Of a DNA stretch of 38,369 nucleotides, positions 15,611 to 23,114 are shown piece by piece. The stretch is from contig NZ_JAALFE010000027.1 in NCBI RefSeq assembly GCF_011059185.1, positions 1-38,369 of the forward strand, given 5' to 3'. The stretch comes from Paragemmobacter kunshanensis (lineage in GTDB: Bacteria > Pseudomonadota > Alphaproteobacteria > Rhodobacterales > Rhodobacteraceae). Numbering within the stretch: the first letter of the stretch is position 1; each line of letters opens with the position of its first letter. Position numbers and translations under genes: made by a program. The notes under the pieces are model-generated. The model saw only the letters and a program-made list of their open reading frames with translations. It did not search any database and had not been told where the DNA came from.

Positions 15611-16459
15611 CTAAGCGCCGATGCTGTCGCGCAATCTGGCCAGATGCCCCGGCACATCCCGCGCGCTGAAGGCCGCCTCCTTCACCAGCCAGTCGAAGTG
15701 CTGGCTGATCGATTCCACCCGCGCGGAATCGCGAAAGGCCAGGTAGTGCCGCCCCAGATAGACCACCGCCAGAAGCGGCCCGAAGATCGTGACAGGGGCC
15801 GAAAAAACCCTTTTTGCATCAAACAGATACAACCGAAGCGACGGGTAGAGCTGGTCCGTCAGCTGGATCAGCCGGTCGATCTGCTCGATCCGCACGGCGC
15901 GCGGCAGGCCCTCGTAATAGCCCGTCCCTGCGGCAAAGGCCGCCAGTTCATGCAAGGGCAGCGCGATCTCGTAATCCGACCGGGCGCTGCGCATCCATTG
16001 CAGCCGATCCTCGAACGCCCCCAGCGCCTGCTCCGCCGTCCGCCCCAGCTGCGGCCGATATTCCCACTCCACCATCGCCCGTGTCTTCAACATGTCGGGC
16101 AAAGTGGCCGGAACATGCCGTATCTTGTATCCCGCCGCCTCGCGATGCCAGCCAAAGATCGTTTCGTCGATCAGCGCGCGGGGCGCTTCCGCAACGGTAA
16201 GACTTGTCGCCAATAGATCGGCGATGGGTTCCGGTCGCCCGGTCAGGCCCAAAAGCCAATCCGCCGAAATGCCCAGGGCCTGCGCGCAATCGGCGGCAAG
16301 CTGGGCATTCGGCAGCCGCGTGCCGGGGGCCAGAAGCTGCGAAAGGGTGGACCGGTCCACCCCCGCCGCCCGCGCCAGCGCCGCCCGGCTCATGCCCTTG
16401 TCGGCCATCGCCTCTGCCAGCCGCGCCCGAAACAAAGCCGAGCGATCGCGCTTGTCCAT
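15611..16459 (-). CDS. XRE-family transcriptional regulator with C-terminal sensor region
   Basis: A 282-residue DNA-binding protein. Residues about 12-67 form a Cro/C1-type helix-turn-helix (LAEAMADKGMSRAALARAAG, then VDRSTLSQLL). The remaining 200 residues, with FGWHREAAGYKIRHVPATLP and a helical C-terminus, are probably a ligand-binding or oligomerisation region that I cannot assign. I chose the ATG at 16459, which has GGGGG 7 bp upstream. A longer start at 16480 would lie inside a perfect palindrome that is likely the regulator's own operator. It is divergent from a fatty acid desaturase, the obvious candidate target. Confidence 0.87.
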   Translation of the reverse strand: MDKRDRSALFRARLAEAMADKGMSRAALARAAGVDRSTLSQLLAPGTRLPNAQLAADCAQALGISADWLLGLTGRPEPIADLLATSLTVAEAPRALIDETIFGWHREAAGYKIRHVPATLPDMLKTRAMVEWEYRPQLGRTAEQALGAFEDRLQWMRSARSDYEIALPLHELAAFAAGTGYYEGLPRAVRIEQIDRLIQLTDQLYPSLRLYLFDAKRVFSAPVTIFGPLLAVVYLGRHYLAFRDSARVESISQHFDWLVKEAAFSARDVPGHLARLRDSIGA

Positions 16460-16470
16460 TTTGGCCCCCA

Positions 16471-16490
16471 ATGGTGACATTAGTCACCAT
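16471..16490. promoter_or_regulatory. Perfect 20-bp palindrome, probable XRE operator
   Basis: ATGGTGACATTAGTCACCAT has 8-bp arms and a 4-bp spacer. It lies 11 bp upstream of the XRE regulator's start and 88 bp upstream of the desaturase. A TTGACT at 16493-16498, just beside it, could be a -35 element for the desaturase, though no convincing -10 follows. Dual control by the adjacent regulator is inference. Confidence 0.65.
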
Positions 16491-16577
16491 AATTGACTTT
16501 ATGTTGCGCATCCTCCAAGTTCTGCGCGCTGGGTGCAAGTGCTATTTTCCCCTTGTCTTTCAAAGGGAAACCCCATC

Positions 16578-17483
16578 TTGCGCAACGCCGCATCCGCCAT
16601 CGAATGGCCCACGCTGCTTCTCCTTCTTGTCACCTATGCCCTCTGGGCCCTTGGCACCACCGCAGCCTTCGGCCTCTCCCCCATCCTCGGCATCGCGCTC
16701 ACCGGCCTCGCCATCGCCCAGTTCTCCTCGCTGCAGCACGAAATCCTGCACGGCCACCCCTTCCGCTCCCGCCTGCTGAACGAAATACTGGGCTTTCCCG
16801 CGCTGAACCTGACCGTGCCCTATGGCCGCTTCCGTGACACCCACCTTGCCCATCACCACGATCCGATCCTGACCGATCCCTATGACGACCCGGAATCGAA
16901 CTACCTCGACCCGGCGGTCTGGGCGCGCCTGCCCCGCATCCACAAGGCATTGTTCCGCTTCAACAATACGCTCTTCGGCCGCATCACGATCGGCCCCATC
17001 CTCGGCAACATCCTCTGGCTGGTGACCGAGGCAAAGGCGATCCGCCGCAACGATCCGGGCGTCCGCCGCGACTGGGCGCTGCATCTGGGTGGCCTGTCCC
17101 TCGTGGCGGGCTGGCTCTGGCTGGCGGCGATGCCCTGGTGGGCCTATCTCCTTGCCGCATGGTTCGGCCATGCCCTGCTGAAGATCCGCACCTTCCTCGA
17201 ACATCGCGCGCACGAGGCCGCCCGCGCCCGCACCGTGATCATCGAGGATCGCGGCCCCCTCGCCCTACTTTTCCTCAACAACAACCTGCATGTCGTCCAC
17301 CACATGCACCCTGCCGTGCCATGGTACCGCCTGCCCGCCCTCTATGCCGCCAACCGCGACCATTACCAGCGCCGCAACGAAGGATATGTCTACCGTTCCT
17401 ACCTCGACATCTTCCGCGCCTATCTGTTCCGCGCCAAGGATCCGGTTCCACACCCCCTCATGCCGGGGCCAGATCGGCGATAG
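16578..17483 (+). CDS. Membrane fatty acid desaturase
   Basis: A 301-residue integral-membrane di-iron desaturase. The three histidine boxes are present: HEILHGH (54-60), HLAHHH (89-94) and NNNLHVVHHMHP near residue 245. Four hydrophobic helices surround them. It would introduce a double bond into fatty acyl chains at the inner membrane, but regioselectivity and acyl carrier cannot be read. I favour the TTG at 16578, preceded by AAAGGGAAA; a GTG at 16533 is in frame but gives an untypical Cys/Lys-containing leader. It is divergent from an XRE regulator with a palindromic operator between them. Confidence 0.9.
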   Translation: MRNAASAIEWPTLLLLLVTYALWALGTTAAFGLSPILGIALTGLAIAQFSSLQHEILHGHPFRSRLLNEILGFPALNLTVPYGRFRDTHLAHHHDPILTDPYDDPESNYLDPAVWARLPRIHKALFRFNNTLFGRITIGPILGNILWLVTEAKAIRRNDPGVRRDWALHLGGLSLVAGWLWLAAMPWWAYLLAAWFGHALLKIRTFLEHRAHEAARARTVIIEDRGPLALLFLNNNLHVVHHMHPAVPWYRLPALYAANRDHYQRRNEGYVYRSYLDIFRAYLFRAKDPVPHPLMPGPDRR

Positions 17484-17577
17484 GCCCGCCGGAATCTTCG
17501 CCCCGCATGGCAAGCCTCTGGCCCTTGCCCCGACACCGCGCTAAACAACGCCCGCATCGGGACGAAAGGCGCACGAC

Positions 17578-19296
17578 ATGGCACGGATTCTGATCACCTC
17601 CGCCATCCCCTACATCAACGGGATCAAGCACTTGGGAAACCTCGTCGGCTCCCAGCTGCCCGCCGACCTCTTCGCCCGCTACATGCGCGCCCGCGGGCAT
17701 GAGGTGATGTTCATCTGCGCCACCGACGAACACGGCACCCCCGCCGAACTCGCCGCCGCCAAGGCAGGCAAACCGGTCGAAGAATACTGCGCCGAAATGC
17801 ACAAGGTGCAGGCCGATCTGGCCAAGGGCTTCCGCCTGTCCTTCGATCATTTCGGCCGCTCTTCCAGCCAGCGCAACCACCGCCTGACCCAGCATTTCGC
17901 AGGCAAGCTCGCCGAAAATGGCCTGATCGCGGAAGTCTCTGAAAAACAGGTCTTTTCCATCGACGACAACCGCTTCCTGCCCGATCGCTACATCACCGGC
18001 ACCTGCCCGAATTGTGGCAACACCTCGGCCCGAGGCGACCAGTGCGAGGAATGCACAAAGCAGCTTGATCCGACCGACCTGATCAACCCGCGCTCCTCCA
18101 TCTCCGGCTCCACCAACCTCGAAGTGCGGGAAACCAAACACCTCTACCTCCGCCAGCGCGCCCTGAAGGACAAGCTGGAAGCCTGGATCGACTCCAAGAC
18201 CGACTGGCCGATCCTGACCACCTCCATCGCCAAGAAGTGGCTGAACGACGGCGACGGGTTGCAGGATCGCGGCATCACGCGCGACCTCTACTGGGGTATC
18301 CCGGTGAAGAAGGGCAGCGAGGATTGGCCCGGCATGGAAGGCAAGGTCTTCTACGTCTGGTTCGATGCCCCCATCGAATACATTGCAGGCACCGCCGAAT
18401 GGGCCGACGCGAACGGCTTGGACGACGCCGCATGGGAACGCTGGTGGCGCACCGACAAGGGCGCATCCGACGTCACCTATTACCAGTTCATGGGCAAGGA
18501 CAACGTCCCCTTCCACACCCTCTCCTTCCCCGCCACCATCCTCGGGTCGGGCGAACCGTGGAAGCTCGTCGACTACCTCAAGTCCTTCAACTACCTCAAC
18601 TATGACGGCGGCCAGTTCTCCACCTCGCAGGGTCGCGGCGTGTTCATGGATCAGGCACTGTCGATCCTGCCCGCCGACTACTGGCGCTGGTGGCTCCTCT
18701 CCCACGCCCCCGAAAACTCCGACAGCGAATTCACCTGGGAAAACTTCCAGGCCTCGGTCAACAAGGACCTTGCCGATGTCCTTGGCAACTTCGTCTCCCG
18801 CGTCACCAAGTTCGCCAAGTCGAAACTCGGCGAAACCGTCCCCGCAGGCGGCGACTTCACCCCCGCCGAAACCGCCCTGATCGCCGATCTCGGCGCGCGC
18901 ATCCGCGACTACGAATCCCTGATGGCGCAGATGGAGGTCCGCAAGGCCGCCGCCGAACTGCGCGCGATCTGGGTGATCGGCAACGAATACCTGCAATCCG
19001 CCGCGCCGTGGTCCGCCGTCAAGACCGACCCCGCGCGGGCCGAGGCGATCGTCCGCCTCTCGCTCAACCTCATCCGCGTCTACGCGATCCTGTCGCAACC
19101 CTTCATTCCCGACGCCGCCGCCGCGATGATGCAGGCGATGGGTTCCGACGACTGGACATGGCCCGAAGACGTCCCCGCCGCCCTGCGCGCCCTGCCCGCG
19201 GGCCATGCCTTCACCATCCCCGAAAACCTCTTCCGCAAGATCACCGACGAAGAACGCGCCGACTGGCAGCAGAAGTTTTCGGGCGTCAGAACCTGA
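17578..19296 (+). CDS. metG: Methionyl-tRNA synthetase
   Basis: A 572-residue class I aminoacyl-tRNA synthetase that charges tRNA-Met in the cytoplasm. The HIGH-like motif is HLGN (18-21). A zinc knuckle has Cys143, 146, 156 and 159. [10 protein letters not shown] and the [13 protein letters not shown] segment match MetRS. The KMSKS loop is degenerate, reading QFSTS (346-350) followed by QGRG, so both lysines are absent. The helical anticodon-binding domain starts at about 390, and there is no C-terminal EMAP-like tRNA-binding domain. This is the compact form. It is followed by repeat copy 3 and twin hairpins. Confidence 0.95.
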   Translation: MARILITSAIPYINGIKHLGNLVGSQLPADLFARYMRARGHEVMFICATDEHGTPAELAAAKAGKPVEEYCAEMHKVQADLAKGFRLSFDHFGRSSSQRNHRLTQHFAGKLAENGLIAEVSEKQVFSIDDNRFLPDRYITGTCPNCGNTSARGDQCEECTKQLDPTDLINPRSSISGSTNLEVRETKHLYLRQRALKDKLEAWIDSKTDWPILTTSIAKKWLNDGDGLQDRGITRDLYWGIPVKKGSEDWPGMEGKVFYVWFDAPIEYIAGTAEWADANGLDDAAWERWWRTDKGASDVTYYQFMGKDNVPFHTLSFPATILGSGEPWKLVDYLKSFNYLNYDGGQFSTSQGRGVFMDQALSILPADYWRWWLLSHAPENSDSEFTWENFQASVNKDLADVLGNFVSRVTKFAKSKLGETVPAGGDFTPAETALIADLGARIRDYESLMAQMEVRKAAAELRAIWVIGNEYLQSAAPWSAVKTDPARAEAIVRLSLNLIRVYAILSQPFIPDAAAAMMQAMGSDDWTWPEDVPAALRALPAGHAFTIPENLFRKITDEERADWQQKFSGVRT

Positions 19297-19303
19297 TCCA
19301 CGG

Positions 19304-19325
19304 CTTCATCTTGGCCCAAATACCC
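19304..19325 (+). repeat. Intergenic repeat CTTCATCTTGGC, copy 3
   Basis: Same element as copies 1 and 2, with CC replacing AA after TTGGC. It begins 7 bp past the metG stop, in the sense direction, and two GC-rich hairpins follow. Like copy 2, it marks a gene 3' end. Confidence 0.75.
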
Positions 19326-19336
19326 TCAGGGGGAGG

Positions 19337-19370
19337 CGCCCGGAACGGGCGACGGGGGCGGAACGCCCCC
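19337..19370 (+). terminator. Twin GAA-loop hairpins after metG
   Basis: Two consecutive hairpins lie two bases apart: CGCCCG-GAA-CGGGCG (19337-19351) and GGGGGCG-GAA-CGCCCCC (19354-19370). Both close on a GAA triloop. There is no T tract. They could be a 3'-end structure for metG mRNA or part of a larger intergenic repeat. Confidence 0.5.
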
Positions 19371-19454
19371 CAGGCGGAGCCGACGCGGCAGCGGAGGCGA
19401 CAGGAAAGGAATGCGGGCCGGAACGGACCGTGCAATTCGGCAATGGAGCGTGAC

Positions 19455-20447
19455 ATGACCCTTTCGACCACCCAATTCGGCAAGACCGGCAAAGCCGTCA
19501 CCCGCATCGGTTTCGGCGCATGGGCCATCGGCGGCAGCTGGGGCGACGTGTCGGAAGGCGAGGCAAAAGCGACACTTGAAGCCGCGCTCGACGCGGGCAT
19601 GACCTTCATCGACACGGCCGATGTCTATGGCGACGGCCGCTCCGAACGCATCATCCGCGACGTGCTGAAATCGCGCGGCGGCGCGCGCCCCTTCGTCGCC
19701 ACCAAGGCCGGCCGCCGTCTCTCGCCCCATATCGCCTCAGGCTACACGACCCAAAACATTGAATCCTTCATCGACCGCAGCCTGACGAACCTCGGGGTGG
19801 ATTGCCTCGACCTCGTGCAACTCCATTGCCCGCCGACCGAAGTCTACTATACCCCCGCCCTCTTCGATGGGCTGGAAACCCTGAAGGCAAAAGGCAAGAT
19901 CGCCCAATGGGGCGTCTCTGTCGAAAAGGTCGAAGAGGCGCTGAAGGCCATCGAATATCCCGGCTGCGCCTCGGTCCAGATCATCTACAACCTCTTCCGC
20001 CAGCGGCCCGCATCGCTCTTCTTCCGCGAAGCCCGCGCCCGCAACGTGGCCACCATCATCCGCGTCCCCCTCGCCTCCGGCATGCTGACGGGCAAGATGA
20101 CGGCGGCCAGCACCTTCGCCGCCGACGACCACCGCAACTTCAACCGCCATGGCGAGGCCTTCGATGTGGGCGAAACCTTCTCGGGCGTCCCCTATGACGT
20201 GGCGCTTCAGGCGGTCGAGGAACTGCGCCCCCTCGTCCCCCAAGGGGCCACGATGGCGCAATTCGCCCTGCGCTGGATCATGATGGAGGACGCGGCCACC
20301 GTCGTCATCCCCGGCGCCCGCACGCCTGCCCAAAGCATCGCCAATGCCGGAGCCGATGCGTTGGCCCCCTTGCCCGCCGCCACGATGGACGCCTGCCGCG
20401 AGATCTATGCCCGCCTCATCGCGCCGCATGTCCATCAGCGCTGGTAG
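19455..20447 (+). CDS. Aldo/keto reductase
   Basis: A 330-residue aldo/keto reductase, cytoplasmic and NAD(P)H-dependent by family. The tetrad is Asp53 and Tyr58 (FIDTADVYGDGRSE), Lys84 (ATKAG) and His124 (QLHCPPTEVYY). The C-terminal VVIPGARTPAQSIAN fits the cofactor-binding end. It is only distantly like the Tas-like reductase at 13218. The ATG at 19455 has GGAG 6 bp upstream; another ATG 12 bp earlier overlaps that ribosome-binding site. It may be read through from metG past the hairpins. The substrate is unknown. Confidence 0.88.
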   Translation: MTLSTTQFGKTGKAVTRIGFGAWAIGGSWGDVSEGEAKATLEAALDAGMTFIDTADVYGDGRSERIIRDVLKSRGGARPFVATKAGRRLSPHIASGYTTQNIESFIDRSLTNLGVDCLDLVQLHCPPTEVYYTPALFDGLETLKAKGKIAQWGVSVEKVEEALKAIEYPGCASVQIIYNLFRQRPASLFFREARARNVATIIRVPLASGMLTGKMTAASTFAADDHRNFNRHGEAFDVGETFSGVPYDVALQAVEELRPLVPQGATMAQFALRWIMMEDAATVVIPGARTPAQSIANAGADALAPLPAATMDACREIYARLIAPHVHQRW

Positions 20448-20459
20448 GCCCGGACGCGC

Positions 20460-21098
20460 CTAGTAGCCCAGGTCCCTGGCCTTCAGGGCCGCCTCCACAC
20501 GGTTTCGAACCTGCAGTTTCTGCAGGATATTCGTCATGTAATGCTTGACGGTCTTTTCCTGCAGATCAAGTTCGCGGGCGATCTCCTTGTTCGAACGCCC
20601 GGTCGCGACCAGGCGCAGGATCTCGGCCTCGCGGGGGGCAAGGGCTTCGGCTTCGGGCACCTCGCGCGTGCCGCGCCCCTGCATGGAGGCCAGCACCCGC
20701 GCCGCCAATGTCGGCGGCACGTAAGACCCGCCCGTTGCCACATTCTGCAGGACCTCGATCAACTCTGCTGCGGATACTCCCTTCAGCACATAGCCCCGCG
20801 CACCGGCGCGCAGCGCCTCCAGCAGGTCGTCATCGGCCTCGGAAATGGTCAGCATGACGATCTTGATTGCCGGAAACCGGGCCGAGATGATGCCCGCCGC
20901 CTTCAACCCGGACCCCGGCATGGACACATCCAGAAGCACGATATCGGGCATATGCTCCTCGACCTTTGCCACGGCTTCCTCGGCTGTCCCCGCCTGCCCC
21001 ATGACGGCAAATCCCCCGCTTTCGATCAGCGAAAGAACGACGCCCTCCCGCAGAAGGGGATGGTCGTCTGCAACAACGATCTGAATCGGTTCGGTCAT
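20460..21098 (-). CDS. NarL/LuxR-family response regulator
   Basis: A 212-residue response regulator. The receiver domain has the acidic pair at 11-12 (VADDHP), phospho-acceptor Asp57 (LLDVSMPGSG) and the conserved Lys in GYVLKG. The C-terminal LuxR helix-turn-helix covers about 147-205 (LAPREAEILRLVATGRSNKE, then TVKHYMTNILQKL). Its start overlaps the stop of the sensor kinase gene by 4 bp, making a cotranslated two-component pair. The pair's divergent neighbour, a small secreted protein gene, is a plausible target, but no binding site is recognised. Confidence 0.93.
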   Translation of the reverse strand: MTEPIQIVVADDHPLLREGVVLSLIESGGFAVMGQAGTAEEAVAKVEEHMPDIVLLDVSMPGSGLKAAGIISARFPAIKIVMLTISEADDDLLEALRAGARGYVLKGVSAAELIEVLQNVATGGSYVPPTLAARVLASMQGRGTREVPEAEALAPREAEILRLVATGRSNKEIARELDLQEKTVKHYMTNILQKLQVRNRVEAALKARDLGY

Positions 21099-22591
21099 GA
21101 CATCCCGTCCAGCACAAGCCGGATCGTCAGGCGGGTTCCCCGGCCCGGCGCGGTGTCCAGCTCGAAGACGCCGCCAATACTCTCCACGCGTTCGCGCAAC
21201 CCGGCCAGACCCAAACCCTTGGCATGCATGTCGCTGGCCTTGCCCGCGATGCCCGGCCCTTCATCCGCCACAACCACCGTCACGCGCCCGGCCTGCTGGT
21301 GACAGCCCACAAGGACAGAGGCACCCGGCGCGTGGTGAAAGGCATTCATCAGCCCCTCCTGGACGAAGCGATAGACGCAGATCAGGATCGGATGCGATGG
21401 CCTGATCTCGGGCCATGGCCCCCCGGAAACATCTCGCCCCACGATGACACCCGTGCGCCGCTCATGCGCGCCAATGGCGCGTTCAAGCGCTTCGCTGATG
21501 GATTGGCCCTGAAGTTCCGGCAGGGTCAAACCCCGGCAAAGATCGCGCACATCGCGCAGCGCGCCGTCAAGCACCTCTCGCAGGGCACGCGCTTCCGGGT
21601 CATCAGCGGCCACCGAAACCCGCCGCATCAGCGTATCCAGCCGAAGCGACGCAAGGGCCAGCGCCTGCGCCGGACCGTCATGCAATTCCGCACTGATCCG
21701 GCGCATCTGGCGTTCGTTCGTCTCGCTCACCCGTTGCGCCGCGCCCTGAACGCGGGCGCGCAGGGCTTCGTTCATCGCCGATACGCGCGCGAGGTCTTCC
21801 AGCTGCCCGGCCAGCTTGCGGTTCTGCGTGTCGATCATGCGGCTGCCAGCGCGGACGATGCCGAACAGCGCCGCAAAGGTGGCGGCCGTCACGGCAGCCA
21901 TGATCGCCCAGGCCCGCGCCTTTGCGTCCCACAGGTCCGCCTGCAACTCCGCAGCCTCCAGATAGAATTCCGCCACGGCGATCACTTCGCCGGTGACGAT
22001 GGAGTGGATCGGATTGTAGACCTCGAACAGGGGCACCCCAGTTTCGCGTTCAGGGGCGCTTTCCTCTCCGTCCAGATCATCGAAACTGGCGGAAAGCTCT
22101 CCCTCCCAGGCCGCGCGCAGGGGGGGATCCTCCGGGAAGACCTGGCCGATCATGTTGCGGTCACTGGCAAAGGCAATCAGCCCGCCCTCGCGCCATATCT
22201 TGACGGATTTCACGCGGTCGGAAAGCGGTTCGCGTTCCAGAAGACTGCGCATCTTTTCCTGTGTCTCGGCCGAAAATTCCTGTCCTTCGGCCAGTTCCTG
22301 CGACAATGGGGCGATGAAGCTTTCCATGTAGACCGCACTGGATATCGCCGCATTCCGGACGACCCCGGATTCGATGGAATCGCTGACGACTTCGCCTATG
22401 GCGGCCATGCCAATCAGACTGACCAGGCTGCCCACGACGGCAAATCGGTGATGCAGCGCAAGCGCCGCAAAGCGTTTGCGCAGGGACCGGCTTTCATGGG
22501 CGTCATCATCCGCGCCATGTGCCGCCAGAGAGGACGTATCATGGATGGTCATCCGCAAAGGATGTCCGACTTTGCGCCACCGCGCCAGCAT
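21095..22591 (-). CDS. NarX/DesK-type membrane sensor histidine kinase
   Basis: A 498-residue sensor kinase. A cytoplasmic leader precedes TM1 (about 51-70). A periplasmic sensing domain of roughly 155 residues reaches TM2 (about 228-248). A coiled linker leads to a HisKA_3 dimerisation domain with phospho-accepting His304 (RRISAELHDGPAQ), and a HATPase domain has DEGPGIAG and GLGLAGLRERV. The periplasmic domain resembles small cache/PAS-like sensors, with the segment GLIAFASDRNMIGQVFPED; its ligand is unknown. The start is uncertain: ATGs at 22591 and 22552 are both possible and neither has a strong ribosome-binding site. Confidence 0.9.
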   Translation of the reverse strand: MLARWRKVGHPLRMTIHDTSSLAAHGADDDAHESRSLRKRFAALALHHRFAVVGSLVSLIGMAAIGEVVSDSIESGVVRNAAISSAVYMESFIAPLSQELAEGQEFSAETQEKMRSLLEREPLSDRVKSVKIWREGGLIAFASDRNMIGQVFPEDPPLRAAWEGELSASFDDLDGEESAPERETGVPLFEVYNPIHSIVTGEVIAVAEFYLEAAELQADLWDAKARAWAIMAAVTAATFAALFGIVRAGSRMIDTQNRKLAGQLEDLARVSAMNEALRARVQGAAQRVSETNERQMRRISAELHDGPAQALALASLRLDTLMRRVSVAADDPEARALREVLDGALRDVRDLCRGLTLPELQGQSISEALERAIGAHERRTGVIVGRDVSGGPWPEIRPSHPILICVYRFVQEGLMNAFHHAPGASVLVGCHQQAGRVTVVVADEGPGIAGKASDMHAKGLGLAGLRERVESIGGVFELDTAPGRGTRLTIRLVLDGMS

Positions 22592-22706
22592 GCAGAATGG
22601 TCGATCAGACCTTGGTCCGAAACCGCATCAGCCCGTGGTCGCAGACCGCGCGGATGAAGTCCGGCCCGGATAGCCAGGCGCATCGCATTCGGACTTCAAT
22701 CCCTTA

Positions 22707-22724
22707 TCGGGCACTTCCGCCCGA
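22707..22724 (+). promoter_or_regulatory. Hairpin just upstream of small-protein RBS
   Basis: TCGGGC and GCCCGA form a 6-bp stem around a 6-base loop, ending two bases before the CGGGAG ribosome-binding site of the small secreted protein gene. It could modulate mRNA stability or translation. A chance hairpin is possible in GC-rich DNA. Confidence 0.3.
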
Positions 22725-22736
22725 CGGGAGAAAACC

Positions 22737-23000
22737 ATGATCACGACTTCCCTTCGCGGTGTCGCCGTTGCGACCCTCACCCTTGGCCTCATCACCGCTG
22801 TGGCCCCCCTGGCAGCGCAGGCGCATGCCATTGACTCCGTTCCTTCGGCGGAACTGCTGTCGGTCCAACCGTCGGACCCCGGCTTCGAAGGCTTCGAGAC
22901 CGCGCGCCGTGGCCGCGGCGCCGATGATGCGCCTGGCCATGTGCGCGGCGGCGGCAAGAAGCGCGGCCGTGGCGCGGATGACGGCCCGAACCACAGCTGA
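22737..23000 (+). CDS. Small secreted Gly/Arg/Asp-rich protein
   Basis: An 87-residue protein with a clear signal peptide (1-29, cleavage after AQA). The mature part of about 58 residues is hydrophilic and holds an imperfect repeat: RRGRGADDAPGH near the middle and KRGRGADDGPNH at the end, separated by VRGGGK. I do not recognise a family. GGGAG sits 6-10 bp before the ATG. It is divergent from the NarX/NarL-type pair across 145 bp and followed by a strong hairpin terminator, so it is a monocistronic gene. Regulation by that pair is inference. Confidence 0.7.
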   Translation: MITTSLRGVAVATLTLGLITAVAPLAAQAHAIDSVPSAELLSVQPSDPGFEGFETARRGRGADDAPGHVRGGGKKRGRGADDGPNHS

Positions 23001-23036
23001 GGCCCCCCTCACACGGCACCACCCACCCCACAAAGC

Positions 23037-23060
23037 AATGCCCGGGTCACCCCGGGCATT
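23037..23060. terminator. Strong hairpin terminator, possibly bidirectional
   Basis: AATGCCCGGG and CCCGGGCATT form a perfect 10-bp stem with the loop TCAC. It lies 37 bp after the small secreted protein gene and 55 bp beyond the converging ilvD stop. Only a short T stretch follows on the plus strand. Confidence 0.75.
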
Positions 23061-23114
23061 TGCCATTTCGCAGACCCGCCGGGGACCGCCTGTCGAACGG
23101 GCGCTTCCGACCGA

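Noticed and set aside
16493-16521. Full sigma-70 promoter for the desaturase
   Set aside because: TTGACT could serve as a -35 element, but no acceptable -10 hexamer follows at 16-18 bp.
17458-19206. Minus-strand frame opposite metG
   Set aside because: The metG signatures are clear on the plus strand; the Gly/Val/Asp-rich minus frame is a shadow.
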